A DNA stretch of 64,000 nt from Pacificimonas flava. GTDB taxonomy: Bacteria > Pseudomonadota > Alphaproteobacteria > Sphingomonadales > Sphingomonadaceae. The notes beneath the pieces were generated by a model, which did no database searches, had not been told where the DNA came from, and saw only the letters and a program-made list of their open reading frames with translations. Position numbers and translations under genes: made by a program. Location: positions 1-64,000 of the forward strand of contig NZ_AMRV01000005.1 of the NCBI RefSeq assembly GCF_000342165.1. The letters run 5' to 3'. Of the stretch, positions 1-10,454 are shown piece by piece; position 1 is the stretch's first letter, and each line of letters starts with the position of its first letter.

Positions 1-11
1 CGTTCGCGGTC

Positions 12-506
12 TTAAACGGAAATGCCCGAGAAGGCCGGAGCGTAGTCGGCGGGCGCGATCGCCGGCTTCTTCCCGAACCAGCCCATCAGGAAATGCGGGC
101 CCGAATAGTCGCTGGGATAGGGCGCGGCCGCTTCGGCGGTAAATCCGAATTTCTCGTAATAGTCCGGCTCGCCCAGGCAGAAGATGGCCTGCCAGCCCTG
201 CCGGCGCGCAGCGGATACGCCGGCCCGAACCAGCATGCCGCCAATGCCTTCCCCCTCTCGCTCGGGCGCTACCGACAGCGGTGCGAGGCCAAGGCTGCGG
301 GGCGGGCTCTCCATGGCGGACAGCATGACGTGACCGACGATATGTTCGCCCTCCACCGCCACATGCTCGATCTTCGCGGCGCCGTCCTGGCGCAGCTGGC
401 GTACCAGATTGGCTTCGTCCGGCTGGTCGAAGGCGCGCTTCACCAGATCGTCGATAAAAGGGTCGTCTGAGGATTTTCGCGGGCGGAGTCTCGGTGTCTG
501 TTGCAT
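12..506 (-). CDS. GNAT family N-acetyltransferase (YhbS-like)
   Basis: This 164-residue protein fits a single GNAT domain, a fold that moves an acetyl group from acetyl-CoA to an amine. The acetyl-CoA pyrophosphate-binding loop is visible as REGEGIGG at about residues 83-90. The typical late motif YYEKFGF lies at about 116-122, as in the YhbS group (COG3153). No signal peptide or membrane segment is seen, so it should be cytoplasmic. The substrate cannot be told from sequence. The gene stands alone and points towards the window edge. The family assignment is firm; the physiological role is unknown. Confidence 0.85.
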   Translation of the reverse strand: MQQTPRLRPRKSSDDPFIDDLVKRAFDQPDEANLVRQLRQDGAAKIEHVAVEGEHIVGHVMLSAMESPPRSLGLAPLSVAPEREGEGIGGMLVRAGVSAARRQGWQAIFCLGEPDYYEKFGFTAEAAAPYPSDYSGPHFLMGWFGKKPAIAPADYAPAFSGISV

Positions 507-653
507 GCCCCGGCAACGAACGGGCGGCGGCGATGATCCAAGACGTCACCGAATAGGACGGCCGCCTGCGTTTCGCGCCTCTGAATGAACCCCTGCGGGG
601 GCGGGATGCATCCCGAGAGAGCCAGGCCTGGGGTTTGATTGCACGGCCATGGC

Positions 654-682
654 GTGGGTCCCGGCTTTCGCCGGGATGACGC
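654..682. repeat. single palindromic repeat unit (GCGAAGGC family)
   Basis: An imperfect palindrome, GGTCCCGGCTTTCGCCGGGA with flanking GTG and TGACGC, lies in the 231-base gap between the acetyltransferase and the FAD-linked dehydrogenase. It matches the arms of the composite repeats at 44.1-44.9 kb read on the other strand. Here only one arm is present. The rest of the gap (507-737) shows no gene I can support. Confidence 0.7.
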
Positions 683-737
683 TCCTTGGGGTAAGTGTTG
701 GCCTTCAGTCAGGCGCGCCGTCCGCCCCTCCGCCGGC

Positions 738-2195
738 TCAGGCGAACAGCTTGCCGGGATTCATGATGCCGTGCGGGTCGAGCGCCTGCTTCACGGCGCG
801 CATGGCAACGAGCTTTGCCGGATCGCCGATGCGCGCCAGTTCGCCGGCCTTCAGCGTGCCGATGCCGTGTTCGGCGCTGATCGAGCCGCCATAATCGGCG
901 ATGCGGTCATAGACGAAGGCGGCGATCTCGTCGTGCTTCGCCATCAGGTCCGCGCGCGGCAGGCGATCCTCCTCCGACCGGACATTGAAGTGGATGTTGC
1001 CGTCGCCCAGATGGCCGAAGGAGAACATGGCCGCGCCCGGCCAGCGCGCCTCGATGGCGTCCCCGACCTCCGTCACGAAGCGGGGCATGTCCGCGACCGG
1101 GACGGAAATGTCGTGCTTCAGGGAGGGGCCGTCGGCGCGCTCCCCCTCCGCAATGGTTTCGCGCAGGCGCCAGAAATCCTCTCGCTGGGTTTCCGACTGG
1201 GCAACGACGGTGTCGGCGATGGTGCCGTCCTCCAGAGCCGCCACCAGCGCGCGCTCCAGAATTTCCGGCAGTTCGGCGCCGGGCTGGGAGGAGGTGAGTT
1301 CGATGAGGACATACCATGGATAGCTTTGCGCGAAGGGATCGCGCGTTCCCGGCACATGCTGCGTCACAAGGTCGATGGCGATGCGCGGCACCAGCTCGAA
1401 AGAATCGATCACGCCGCCGGTTTCCGCCTGCATGCGGGTGAGAAGCGTCAGTGCGTCCTCCGGCGCGGCGAGGCCGGCGAAGGCGGTCGCCACCTGCTTC
1501 GGCGCCGGGAGCAGGCGCAGGCTCGCCGCCGTCACGAAACCCAGCGTTCCCTCGGCGCCGATCAGCAGCTGCTTGATGTCGTAGCCAGTATTGTCTTTCC
1601 TGAGCGGCGTGAGCTGGTCGAGGACGGACCCGTCCGGCAGCACCGCCTCAAGCCCCAGAACCTGCGCGCGCATGGTGCCGTAGCGCAGCACCTGGGTGCC
1701 GCCCGCATTGGTGCTGATCAAGCCGCCGATGGTGGCGGACCCCTTCGCGCCCAGCGACAGGGGGAACATGCGGTCCGCCTTCGCCGCCTCCTCGTGCAGC
1801 GTCTGCAGGATCACGCCCGCCTCTGCCGTCACGCTCATCCCGGCTGCATCGAGCGTGCGGATGCGGTTCATGCGCTGCAGGCTGATGATGACGGCGCCCT
1901 CCGCCTCGGGCACGCTGGCGCCGCACAGGCTGGTATTGCCGCCCTGCGGCACCAGCGGCGTGCGCGTCTCGTTCGCCAGCCGAACGATGGCGGACAGCGC
2001 CTGCGTATCGGCAGGGCGGAGGACCAGTGGGCTGTTGCCGGTCTTCGTTCCGCGCCAATCCTCGGTGAAGGCCGCGATGTCCGTCGGATCGGTGATGGCG
2101 CCGCCGGCACCGGCAGCCTCGATGAAGCGGCGGCGGAGGTCGTCCGTCAGTGACAAGGGCGCCGGACCGGTCGCTTCGTTCAAAACTTGTTGCAT
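738..2195 (-). CDS. FAD-linked 2-hydroxyacid dehydrogenase (GlcD/D-lactate dehydrogenase family)
   Basis: The 485-residue protein has the two-domain plan of the vanillyl-alcohol-oxidase/GlcD superfamily: an N-terminal FAD-binding domain and a C-terminal oxidase domain. The FAD-binding turn PQGGNTSLCGA is at about 83-93. The metal-site motif HLGDGNIH is at about 395-402 and SAEHGIG at about 438-444, followed by the usual end DPHGIMNPGK. Members oxidise D-lactate, glycolate, D-2-hydroxyglutarate or similar acids and pass electrons to quinone or an electron-transfer flavoprotein; the exact substrate is not decided by these motifs. The length is normal for the family. No partner subunits (GlcE/GlcF) are adjacent, which favours a single-subunit enzyme. 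Confidence 0.88.
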   Translation of the reverse strand: MQQVLNEATGPAPLSLTDDLRRRFIEAAGAGGAITDPTDIAAFTEDWRGTKTGNSPLVLRPADTQALSAIVRLANETRTPLVPQGGNTSLCGASVPEAEGAVIISLQRMNRIRTLDAAGMSVTAEAGVILQTLHEEAAKADRMFPLSLGAKGSATIGGLISTNAGGTQVLRYGTMRAQVLGLEAVLPDGSVLDQLTPLRKDNTGYDIKQLLIGAEGTLGFVTAASLRLLPAPKQVATAFAGLAAPEDALTLLTRMQAETGGVIDSFELVPRIAIDLVTQHVPGTRDPFAQSYPWYVLIELTSSQPGAELPEILERALVAALEDGTIADTVVAQSETQREDFWRLRETIAEGERADGPSLKHDISVPVADMPRFVTEVGDAIEARWPGAAMFSFGHLGDGNIHFNVRSEEDRLPRADLMAKHDEIAAFVYDRIADYGGSISAEHGIGTLKAGELARIGDPAKLVAMRAVKQALDPHGIMNPGKLFA

Positions 2196-2405
2196 TAATG
2201 TAACGCCCTAACTCGTTTCATAGTCAAATGAGAGATTTTGTGAGGTTCGCGGGACTAGACAAGTCTCTGAAGCCGGGCGCAAGATGAATCCATTCGTCGG
2301 GGGGATAAAGAGGCCGAAGGTCCGTCATCTTTCCGCATGAATCGCGCTTCGTAGGCTGGAGAGGGCCGCGTGGCGACGAACATAGTCCTGGGGAGGATGC
2401 CGATT

Positions 2406-5400
2406 ATGTCGAGGCCAGATCGCGCCCGTATTGCGTTTTTCGCAACTGTTTCCGCATGCGCACTCGTGACCGCTTCGGCGGCTGCCGCGCAGCAGGTCCA
2501 ATCGCCGGCGGAGGCCGCCAGCCGGACGAGCCCCGGCGGCATACCGGAGGTGGCGCCCCGCGGCTTGCCGGAGATCGTCGTGACGGCGCAGCGCCGCGCC
2601 GAAAGCCTGCAGGACGTGCCGGTCGCGGTCAGCGCCTTTTCCAACGAGGCGCTGGCGGACCAGCAGATCAACAACTCTCTGAACCTGCAGCAGGCGCTGC
2701 CGAACACGACCTTCACGAAGGGCAATTTCACCGGCGACAACATCACCATCCGCGGCATCGGCTCCGCATCGGTCGCCACGTCGGGCGATGCGGGCGTCGG
2801 CGTCCACTTCAACGACGTGCCCCTGGTGTCGGGCGGTCTCTTCGAAACGGAATTCTTCGATATCGAACGCATCGAGGTGCTGCGCGGGCCGCAGGGCACG
2901 CTGTTCGGTCGAAACGCGACGGGCGGCGTCGTCAATCTGATCACCGCGAAACCGACCTTCGAGTTCGAATCCGCCGGCGAGTTCGAATATGGCAATTTCG
3001 ATTCGAAGACGGCGCGTGGCATGGTGAACGTGCCATTGGGCAATATCGCCGCCGTCCGTCTGGCCGGCATCTATCTGAACCGGGATGGATTCACCGAAAA
3101 CCTCAACACCGGCAATCGGATCGACGGACGTGATTATTACGCGCTGCGCGGCACGGTCATGTTCGAGCCGACGGACCGCACCACCGCCTATGTGACGGCG
3201 CAGTATCGCAACGAAGATTCCAACCGCTCTCGCATTCAGAAGCAGCTCTGCTCGACCGATACCAGCGGTATTCTGGGTTGTCGTCCTGATGAACTCGGTT
3301 TCGACACGATCAACGGCCGATCCTCGCTCGCCACCATTCTGACCAGCGCAGAGTTTCTGAGTATTGCCGCGTCTCCCGCGCTCGCGCCCTTCGCGTTCGG
3401 CAGCGTCTATGGTGACGATGGCTACAGCGGCGCCGTGAACCCCACCGATTTCCGCAAGGTCGCCATCGACTTCGAACCCACCTACAAGTCCGAGGGCCTG
3501 ATCATCCAGGGCGAACTGGAGCATGAGTTCGACAATTTCACCGTCACGCTGAACGGTGGCTATACGGACGGGTCCATCGACACGCGGACGGATTACAACC
3601 TCGCCACGACCGACTCGGCCTTACCGCAGCTCGCCAGACTACAGGCGGCCGCAGATGGCGCATTCGGGGCGGAAGCGGCTGCGATTGCAGGCGGACTGCT
3701 ATCCACGCCGCTGTTCCAGAACGGGCAGATCTGCGTCTCGGAAGCGGACACGGATCTCGTCGGGTTCATCGGCGGCAAGATCAATCGCTGCGCCGACAAC
3801 ACGACGGAATATGATCGCTCCGCCGCCAAGAGCACGCAGTGGTCGGTGGAGGGCCGCGTCGCGTCCGACTTCGACGGCCCGTTCAACTTTCAGCTCGGCG
3901 GCCTCTACCTGAACTACAAGGTCCGCGATTCCGACTATTTCGTCGTCGCCTCGCTCCTCGACTATGCCGGCTTGCTACTGGGCGGTCCGGCATCGGGGTT
4001 TCAAGCCGCGCTCGGTCCGTCCTTCTACGACAGCAACACCGACCTCTACACGCTCGACAGCTACGGCATCTTCGGTGAGCTTTATTACGACATCACCGAC
4101 GAGCTGAAGATCACCGGCGGCCTGCGCTGGTCGAAGGACGAGAAATTCGTCCGCGACCGGCAGTTCCTGGTGAACGTCCCGGTCCCGTTCGGCACGGATG
4201 CGCTGACGGACGAGTTTTTCGCCGGCAGCGGTTTCGACGCCGATCCCGGTGTCGAGGGCAATCAGGTGTTTCGCGAGCAAACCGCGAATTTCGATGAGTT
4301 CACGGGGCGGGTGGTCATCGACTGGAACCCGGTCACGTCCTTTTCGGACAGCACGCTCGTCTACGCCAGCTACTCGCGCGGCTATAAACCGGGCGGCATC
4401 AACCCTCCGTTCGACCCGGCGGCGTTCCCGGACACGCCTGCCGCTTTCGAGCCGGAATTCATCAATGCATTCGAGGTGGGCACAAAGAACGTCTTCGGCG
4501 GCGGCGTGGCGGCCATCAATCTGACCGGTTTCTATTACGACTATAAGGATTTCCAGGTCAGCCGGATCGTCAACCGGACATCGTTCAACGACAATACGGA
4601 CGCCGAAGTCTACGGTGTGGAACTTGAGACGCTGCTGAGCCCCGTCGATGCGGTGACGTTCAACGCGACAATTTCCTATCAGAAGACGAAGATCAAGGAT
4701 CTGCAACTCGTCGACACGCGTGACCCCTCGGGCGGGCGCAGCGACGCGGTCATCATCAAGGATATCACCAACGCATCGAACTGCGTGTTCACGACGGCGC
4801 AGCCTGGCGCGCTGGATCAGGCGACGCTGGGCGCGCTGGTCGCAGGGTTCAACCAAGGCCTGAGCAACCTGGTAACGCAGGGCCAGGATCCCGACCTTTT
4901 GCGCGCACCCGTGGCCGTTGACGGGACAAGCGCGCTCGGTGCCTATTCCGTTTGCGGCCAGCTTGCGGCCGCAGCGGCAAGCGGCGCACTCGGCGCGGCA
5001 AGCGACCTGATCGACGTGGACTTCCTGGGCGACGGAACGCCGGTCCTGCCGTCCGGGGTGGAATACGACCTCAGCGGCAACCAGTTGATCAACTCGCCGA
5101 ACTGGAAGGTATCCGTCGGTGCGCAATACGCCATCGAAACGGCGGGCGGCTGGACCATCACGCCCCGTGTGGATGCCAATCTTACCGGCGATTTCTTCGC
5201 ATCGAACTTCAACCGGCCGATCGACAAGGTGCCGAGCTACGTCCTGGTCAACGCGCAGCTGACGGTGAATTCACCGGACGATCGCTTCTATGTTCGCGGG
5301 TTCGTTCAGAACGCCTTCGACACCACGGCGCAGACCGGGCGCTATATCACCGATCAATCCTCCGGCCTGTTCACCAACATCTTCCTGACCGATCCGCGTC

Positions 5401-5432
5401 GCTACGGCGCGGCCGTGGGTTTCCGCTTCTAG
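2406..5432 (+). CDS. TonB-dependent outer-membrane receptor (1)
   Basis: A 1008-residue outer-membrane receptor of the large sphingomonad type, expected to import an iron complex, vitamin or carbohydrate using TonB/ExbBD energy. I start it at the ATG at 2406 because GGGGAGG sits 9 bases upstream and the product then begins with a signal peptide (MSRPDRARIAFF, cleaved near ASAAAAQQ). In-frame starts at 2370 (GTG) and 2397 fit less well. A TonB box EIVVTAQRR is followed by a plug domain with the IERIEVLRGPQGTLFGRNA motif, then a long beta-barrel ending in an aromatic residue (GFRF). The ligand is unknown. It is followed by a strong terminator. Confidence 0.93.
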   Translation: MSRPDRARIAFFATVSACALVTASAAAAQQVQSPAEAASRTSPGGIPEVAPRGLPEIVVTAQRRAESLQDVPVAVSAFSNEALADQQINNSLNLQQALPNTTFTKGNFTGDNITIRGIGSASVATSGDAGVGVHFNDVPLVSGGLFETEFFDIERIEVLRGPQGTLFGRNATGGVVNLITAKPTFEFESAGEFEYGNFDSKTARGMVNVPLGNIAAVRLAGIYLNRDGFTENLNTGNRIDGRDYYALRGTVMFEPTDRTTAYVTAQYRNEDSNRSRIQKQLCSTDTSGILGCRPDELGFDTINGRSSLATILTSAEFLSIAASPALAPFAFGSVYGDDGYSGAVNPTDFRKVAIDFEPTYKSEGLIIQGELEHEFDNFTVTLNGGYTDGSIDTRTDYNLATTDSALPQLARLQAAADGAFGAEAAAIAGGLLSTPLFQNGQICVSEADTDLVGFIGGKINRCADNTTEYDRSAAKSTQWSVEGRVASDFDGPFNFQLGGLYLNYKVRDSDYFVVASLLDYAGLLLGGPASGFQAALGPSFYDSNTDLYTLDSYGIFGELYYDITDELKITGGLRWSKDEKFVRDRQFLVNVPVPFGTDALTDEFFAGSGFDADPGVEGNQVFREQTANFDEFTGRVVIDWNPVTSFSDSTLVYASYSRGYKPGGINPPFDPAAFPDTPAAFEPEFINAFEVGTKNVFGGGVAAINLTGFYYDYKDFQVSRIVNRTSFNDNTDAEVYGVELETLLSPVDAVTFNATISYQKTKIKDLQLVDTRDPSGGRSDAVIIKDITNASNCVFTTAQPGALDQATLGALVAGFNQGLSNLVTQGQDPDLLRAPVAVDGTSALGAYSVCGQLAAAAASGALGAASDLIDVDFLGDGTPVLPSGVEYDLSGNQLINSPNWKVSVGAQYAIETAGGWTITPRVDANLTGDFFASNFNRPIDKVPSYVLVNAQLTVNSPDDRFYVRGFVQNAFDTTAQTGRYITDQSSGLFTNIFLTDPRRYGAAVGFRF

Positions 5433-5456
5433 AGGCGGCCAGATCAGGTCCGGTAG

Positions 5457-5490
5457 CGGCCGCCTGCCCTTTTCGAAGGGTGGGCGGCCG
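5457..5490 (+). terminator. rho-independent-like terminator after the TonB receptor
   Basis: A 13-pair stem (two G-T wobbles) joins CGGCCGCC...CCC at 5457-5469 to GGG...GGCGGCCG at 5478-5490 across an 8-base loop. It is followed by TCCCTTTTC. It sits 25 bases after the receptor stop codon. Confidence 0.7.
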
Positions 5491-5614
5491 TCCCTTTTCG
5501 CTGGCCGGATGCGTACAGCGCGCATACAGGAAGGGATCGCTACGGCGTGCTTGTGACGCCGGGCACGCATCCGCTAGGCTGGCGGCATCCCCCTGACGCA
5601 TGGACGATGACAGC

Positions 5615-6400
5615 ATGAAATTCTTCCTGTTCCTCTGCTCGCTGCTGCTGGCGACCGGCGCCGCTGCGCAGGCGCGCGAGGTGCCGACCTCGATTCCGGA
5701 CGAGAATATTCTGAACCTTGACCTGTCGACCGGCGGGCGCGTGGTGATCCTGCTGCGTCCGGACATCGCGCCGAACCATGTCGAGCGGATCCGTACGCTG
5801 GCGGGCCAAGGCTTTTACGACGGGCTGATCTTCCACCGCGTCATTCCGGGCTTCATGGCCCAGGGCGGCGATCCGACGGGCACGGGGCAGGGCGGGTCGG
5901 ACCTGCCCGATCTGGAACCGGAGTTCACCAAGACGCCGCATCTGCGCGGCACTGTCGCCATGGCAAGGGCGCAGGCTGAGAATTCCGCCAACAGCCAGTT
6001 CTACATCACCTTCATGCCGCGGACCCAACTCGACGGAAATTACACCGTTTTCGGGCGGGTTTTCTCCGGCATGGAATATGTCGACGCCATTGCGCCCGGC
6101 GAGCCGCCGCAGAGCCCGGATAGCATTGTGCAGGCCCGCATAGGCCGCAATGTTCCGCCGCCGCCACCCAGCCTGGCGCAGTCGCAGGCGCCCGGCGGCG
6201 AGGAGGATGTCGGGGAGCTGTCGACGCAGCTACCGGCCGGCATCGGGCTCGGCAGTGCGGCGAGCGCGCCTGCCGCCGAGGGGCCGGGCGCGGCACCGGC
6301 GGCGCCCACCATTGTCGATGAGGATGGCGCAGAAGTGTCCGCGACGGCGCCGGCCGAAGCGGGCGAAGCGGCAGCGGAGCCGGTGGAAGAGCCGCGCTAG
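5615..6400 (+). CDS. periplasmic peptidyl-prolyl cis-trans isomerase (cyclophilin type)
   Basis: Cyclophilins speed up isomerisation of X-Pro bonds during folding. I choose the ATG at 5615 rather than 5600, giving 261 residues, because it begins directly with a signal peptide ([20 protein letters not shown]). The cyclophilin domain covers about residues 30-175. It carries the active-site run [34 protein letters not shown], and the late [14 protein letters not shown] segment. Beyond about residue 190 is a low-complexity Ala/Pro/Glu-rich tail of about 70 residues that is not part of the fold. It stops 23 bases before queA and is probably cotranscribed with it, a common alphaproteobacterial order. 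Confidence 0.9.
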   Translation: MKFFLFLCSLLLATGAAAQAREVPTSIPDENILNLDLSTGGRVVILLRPDIAPNHVERIRTLAGQGFYDGLIFHRVIPGFMAQGGDPTGTGQGGSDLPDLEPEFTKTPHLRGTVAMARAQAENSANSQFYITFMPRTQLDGNYTVFGRVFSGMEYVDAIAPGEPPQSPDSIVQARIGRNVPPPPPSLAQSQAPGGEEDVGELSTQLPAGIGLGSAASAPAAEGPGAAPAAPTIVDEDGAEVSATAPAEAGEAAAEPVEEPR

Positions 6401-6423
6401 CCCGCCGACCCGGACGAGGACTG

Positions 6424-7452
6424 ATGCGGGTTTCCGATTTCGACTTCCACCTGCCGGACGAGCGCATCGCTCTCAGGCCGGCGTCTCCCCGTGATGCAGC
6501 GCGGCTGCTCCACGTGCAGGCGGGCCGGATGGCCGACCGCGTGGTTCGCGACCTGCCGCAGCTTTTGCAACCCGGCGACGTGCTGGTGTTCAACGACACG
6601 CGGGTCATCCCGGCGCAGCTTTCCGGTCGGCGCGGCGATGCCCGTGTCGGCGTCACGCTGCACAAGCGAGAGGGCCAGACGGACTGGCTCGCCTTCGTCA
6701 AGAATGCAAAGCGGCTGCGCGTCGGTGACACCGTCACTTTCTCCGACGCGCTGTCAGCGGAGGTGGCGGAGAAGCGGCCGGACGGCAGCGTCGCCTTCCG
6801 CTTCCAATCGGACGGTCCGGTGGAGGCGGCCATTGCCGCGGCCGGAACCATGCCGCTGCCGCCCTACATCGCCGCGAAGCGTGACATCGATGAGCGGGAT
6901 GCCGACGATTACCAGACGATGTTCGCCGCGCGCGACGGTGCCGTGGCTGCGCCAACGGCGGCCCTTCATTTTACACCTGAACTGATGGCTGCGCTGGCCG
7001 AGCGCGGGATTGCCAGCGAAACGCTGACGCTGCACGTCGGCGCTGGAACCTTCCTGCCGGTGAAGGCCGACGATACCGAAGAGCACCGCATGCACAGCGA
7101 ATGGGGCGAGATCGCGCCGGACGCCGCCGAGCGGCTGAATGCGGCCAGGCGGGCGGGGGGGCGGCTGATCGCCGTCGGGACGACATCGCTGCGGCTGCTC
7201 GAAAGCGCGGCCGGCGCGGACGGCATGGTCAGGCCCTTCTCCGGCGACACCGATATCTTCATCACGCCGGGTTACAGATTTCGCGCGGTCGACGGGCTGA
7301 TGACCAATTTCCATCTGCCGCGATCCACATTGTTCATGCTGGTCAGCGCGCTGATGGGGCTGGACATCATGCAGGCGGCCTATGCGCACGCGATCGAAAG
7401 CGGCTACCGCTTCTATTCCTACGGAGATTCCAGCCTGCTGCTGCCGGGCTGA
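6424..7452 (+). CDS. queA: S-adenosylmethionine:tRNA ribosyltransferase-isomerase
   Basis: QueA transfers and isomerises the ribose moiety of S-adenosylmethionine onto 7-aminomethyl-7-deazaguanine in tRNA, giving epoxyqueuosine. The 342-residue length is typical. Family hallmarks run throughout: the opening [65 protein letters not shown], and the C-terminal [14 protein letters not shown]. The next queuosine gene, tgt, is about 1 kb downstream on the same strand, separated by a minus-strand PEP-CTERM gene, so the two queuosine genes cluster but do not form one transcript. Confidence 0.97.
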   Translation: MRVSDFDFHLPDERIALRPASPRDAARLLHVQAGRMADRVVRDLPQLLQPGDVLVFNDTRVIPAQLSGRRGDARVGVTLHKREGQTDWLAFVKNAKRLRVGDTVTFSDALSAEVAEKRPDGSVAFRFQSDGPVEAAIAAAGTMPLPPYIAAKRDIDERDADDYQTMFAARDGAVAAPTAALHFTPELMAALAERGIASETLTLHVGAGTFLPVKADDTEEHRMHSEWGEIAPDAAERLNAARRAGGRLIAVGTTSLRLLESAAGADGMVRPFSGDTDIFITPGYRFRAVDGLMTNFHLPRSTLFMLVSALMGLDIMQAAYAHAIESGYRFYSYGDSSLLLPG

Positions 7453-7507
7453 AACATCTCCGGCTGCGCCGGCATCGTCCCCAACTCTCCCGTACCGCAG
7501 GCCAAAT

Positions 7508-7546
7508 GAAAAGGGCCGGCCCGCGGATACGGACCAGCCCCTTTTC
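7508..7546. terminator. bidirectional terminator between queA and the PEP-CTERM gene
   Basis: Inverted repeat GAAAAGGG (7508-7515) and CCCTTTTC (7539-7546), extended by partial pairing inside. The A-run on one side and T-run on the other allow it to stop both converging genes. Confidence 0.65.
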
Positions 7547-7568
7547 AAGCCGTTATGAACGCGGGGGT

Positions 7569-8219
7569 TCAGGCGGCGCGGCGGCGGCGGCGCAGGCCGA
7601 GAGCCGCGAAGCCCAGACCGAACAGCGCGATGGCGCCCGGCGCCGGAACCGGCGTGAACTGCAACTCGCCAATGTCGAAGCCGTCCGAACCGCGGCTCGT
7701 GTAGGTGTCGGCGAAATAGTCGAACGTCGCATCCTCGATCGTCAGTGTGCTGAAGGACAGCCCGTTCAGGTCAAAGAGAAACGAGGACATATCACCGCTG
7801 ATGGTGCGCGTCACGCTGATGCCACCGGTCGGAGTGCGAACTGCGTCGCCGAAGGTCGCAACGTCAACCGACGCCGTTCCGTCGGCACCCGAGAAGATGA
7901 AGCGTGCGGCTTCCGGAAAGGTGCTGGACGGCGCATCGTTGGTGATTTCCATCGAGAAGACCGACTGGTCGAACTTCAGCGGGGAAACGTCGAAGCTCAC
8001 GAAGCCGTCAATGCCCAGCGAATAAAAGCCGGAAACACCTTCGTTGACTGCGTTGATATCGGACCGCGAGGCGTCGACCGAACCCGAATTCTCACCATCG
8101 GATTCCACGAAAGCGCCCTGGGATTGCTCTGAGAGGTAGGGCGTCACGGGAGCAGCCTGCGCGGCGGCAGCAAGCGCAACGGTCGAGATCGCAGCGGCGG
8201 TAAGAACGGAAACCTTCAT
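7569..8219 (-). CDS. PEP-CTERM-type sorted exported protein
   Basis: A 216-residue protein with an N-terminal signal peptide (MKVSVLTAAAISTVALAAAAQA). Its C-terminal tripartite sorting signal has VPAPG, then the hydrophobic stretch AIALFGLGFAALGL, then the basic tail RRRRRAA. This matches PEP-CTERM signals, which are cut by an exosortase in the inner membrane; VPAPG is the VPxPG-like variant. The middle (about 25-185) is a beta-rich, Asp/Ser/Phe-rich domain I do not recognise. Such proteins are usually surface- or matrix-associated. No exosortase gene is in this window. The gene runs opposite to queA and tgt and looks inserted between them. Confidence 0.85.
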   Translation of the reverse strand: MKVSVLTAAAISTVALAAAAQAAPVTPYLSEQSQGAFVESDGENSGSVDASRSDINAVNEGVSGFYSLGIDGFVSFDVSPLKFDQSVFSMEITNDAPSSTFPEAARFIFSGADGTASVDVATFGDAVRTPTGGISVTRTISGDMSSFLFDLNGLSFSTLTIEDATFDYFADTYTSRGSDGFDIGELQFTPVPAPGAIALFGLGFAALGLRRRRRAA

Positions 8220-8415
8220 AACTCTTCCCCTTTGTGTAGGAGTGAAAACATGCCTGTCGGGTCTAATAAAGCAATCACCGTGCCAAATTCAGCGACTCGT
8301 TGAATCCACGCCCGTTCGTCCGCGCGGTGCAAGAACCGCGTTAACCATTTGTAAGGATTCTCGACACAGGACGTTGTGCATTGCACACTGGCGCGCGGGC
8401 CCGGCTTCGTTCTAA

Positions 8416-9555
<1,140 letters not shown>

Positions 9556-9558
9556 TGC

Positions 9559-9580
9559 GGGCGCGGCGTTTCAGGCGCCC
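9559..9580. terminator. short hairpin between converging tgt and enoyl-CoA hydratase genes
   Basis: GGGCGC (9559-9564) pairs with GCGCCC (9575-9580) across 10 bases. It overlaps the last codons of the minus-strand gene. There is no strong T-run, so it is only a possible bidirectional stop. Confidence 0.35.
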
Positions 9581-10365
9581 TTGAACTCCGCCTTTCGCTT
9601 TTGCAGAAACGCCTGCACGCCCTCGGCGAAATCGCCCGTGCGGCCCGCGTGCATCTGGTTCTGCCGTTCCGCTCGCAGCCCCTCCGACAGCGGCTTGTCC
9701 ATGCAGTCGCGAATGCCCTGGCGGATTAGCGCATAAGCCCGCGTGGGACCGCTGGCGAAGCGGCGGGCAAGCGAGCTTGCGGCGTCCATGAGCTCCGCAT
9801 CGGGCACGATTCTGTAGACCATGCCCCAATCGAGCGCCTTCTCCGCGGGCACCTTCTCACCCAGCATCATCATCTCCAGCGCGCGGGCCCGGCCGATGAC
9901 GCGCGGCAGCAGCCAGGTGGAGCCGACATCGGGGACGAGGCCGATATTGACGAAGGCCTGCAGGAAATAGGCGCTTTCGGCGCAGATGACGAAATCGCCG
10001 AAGAGGGCGATCGAACAGCCCGCGCCCGCCGCCGGACCGTTGACGGCGGTGATGATCGGCACGTTCAGCGCCATCATGTTTTCGAGCAGCGGATTGAAAT
10101 GCGTCTCCAGCACCTTGCCGGCGTCGGGCCGACCGCTCGTCCCTCCGCCCGAGCCGCCGGCCGACAGGTCCGCGCCTGACGAAAAGCCTCGGCCCGCGCC
10201 GGTGATGATGAGCGCGCGGACGGCGTCGTCATCGCGCACCTTCTGCACCGCGTTCAGCATTTCCTCGACGGTTCTGACGTCGAGGCCATTCAGCTTTTCC
10301 GGTCGGTTGATCGTCAGCGTTGCAACGCTGTCGTCCTGTTCCAGAAGGATGTTGTCGTAGGTCAT
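9571..10365 (-). CDS. enoyl-CoA hydratase/isomerase family protein
   Basis: A 264-residue crotonase-fold enzyme, expected to hydrate or isomerise an enoyl-CoA thioester in the cytoplasm. I start at the ATG at 10365 because AGGAGG lies 8 bases upstream and the protein then opens in the usual way (MTYDNILLEQDDSVATLTIN). The open frame continues upstream, but that part looks like non-coding arginine/glycine-rich translation. The oxyanion-hole segments are visible as GRGFSSGADL and NGPAAGAGCSIAL. A stretch GGSGGGTSGRPD is inserted in the loop after the first of these. Its end (LQKRKAEFKG) is typical. Which isomer or chain length it uses is unclear; it resembles PaaG/PaaF-type proteins. Confidence 0.9.
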   Translation of the reverse strand: MTYDNILLEQDDSVATLTINRPEKLNGLDVRTVEEMLNAVQKVRDDDAVRALIITGAGRGFSSGADLSAGGSGGGTSGRPDAGKVLETHFNPLLENMMALNVPIITAVNGPAAGAGCSIALFGDFVICAESAYFLQAFVNIGLVPDVGSTWLLPRVIGRARALEMMMLGEKVPAEKALDWGMVYRIVPDAELMDAASSLARRFASGPTRAYALIRQGIRDCMDKPLSEGLRAERQNQMHAGRTGDFAEGVQAFLQKRKAEFKGA

Positions 10366-10454
10366 GGGGAAGGCCCTCCTGCCGGGATCGCGGTTCCAGA
10401 CCGTCTTAAAGAATGCCGGTCCGCGCCCCACCCCGCAAAAAGAGGGGCGAGGCG

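Noticed and set aside
2196-2405. Cobalamin or other riboswitch upstream of the first TonB receptor
   Set aside because: No B12-box or other aptamer core could be found by eye in the short leader.
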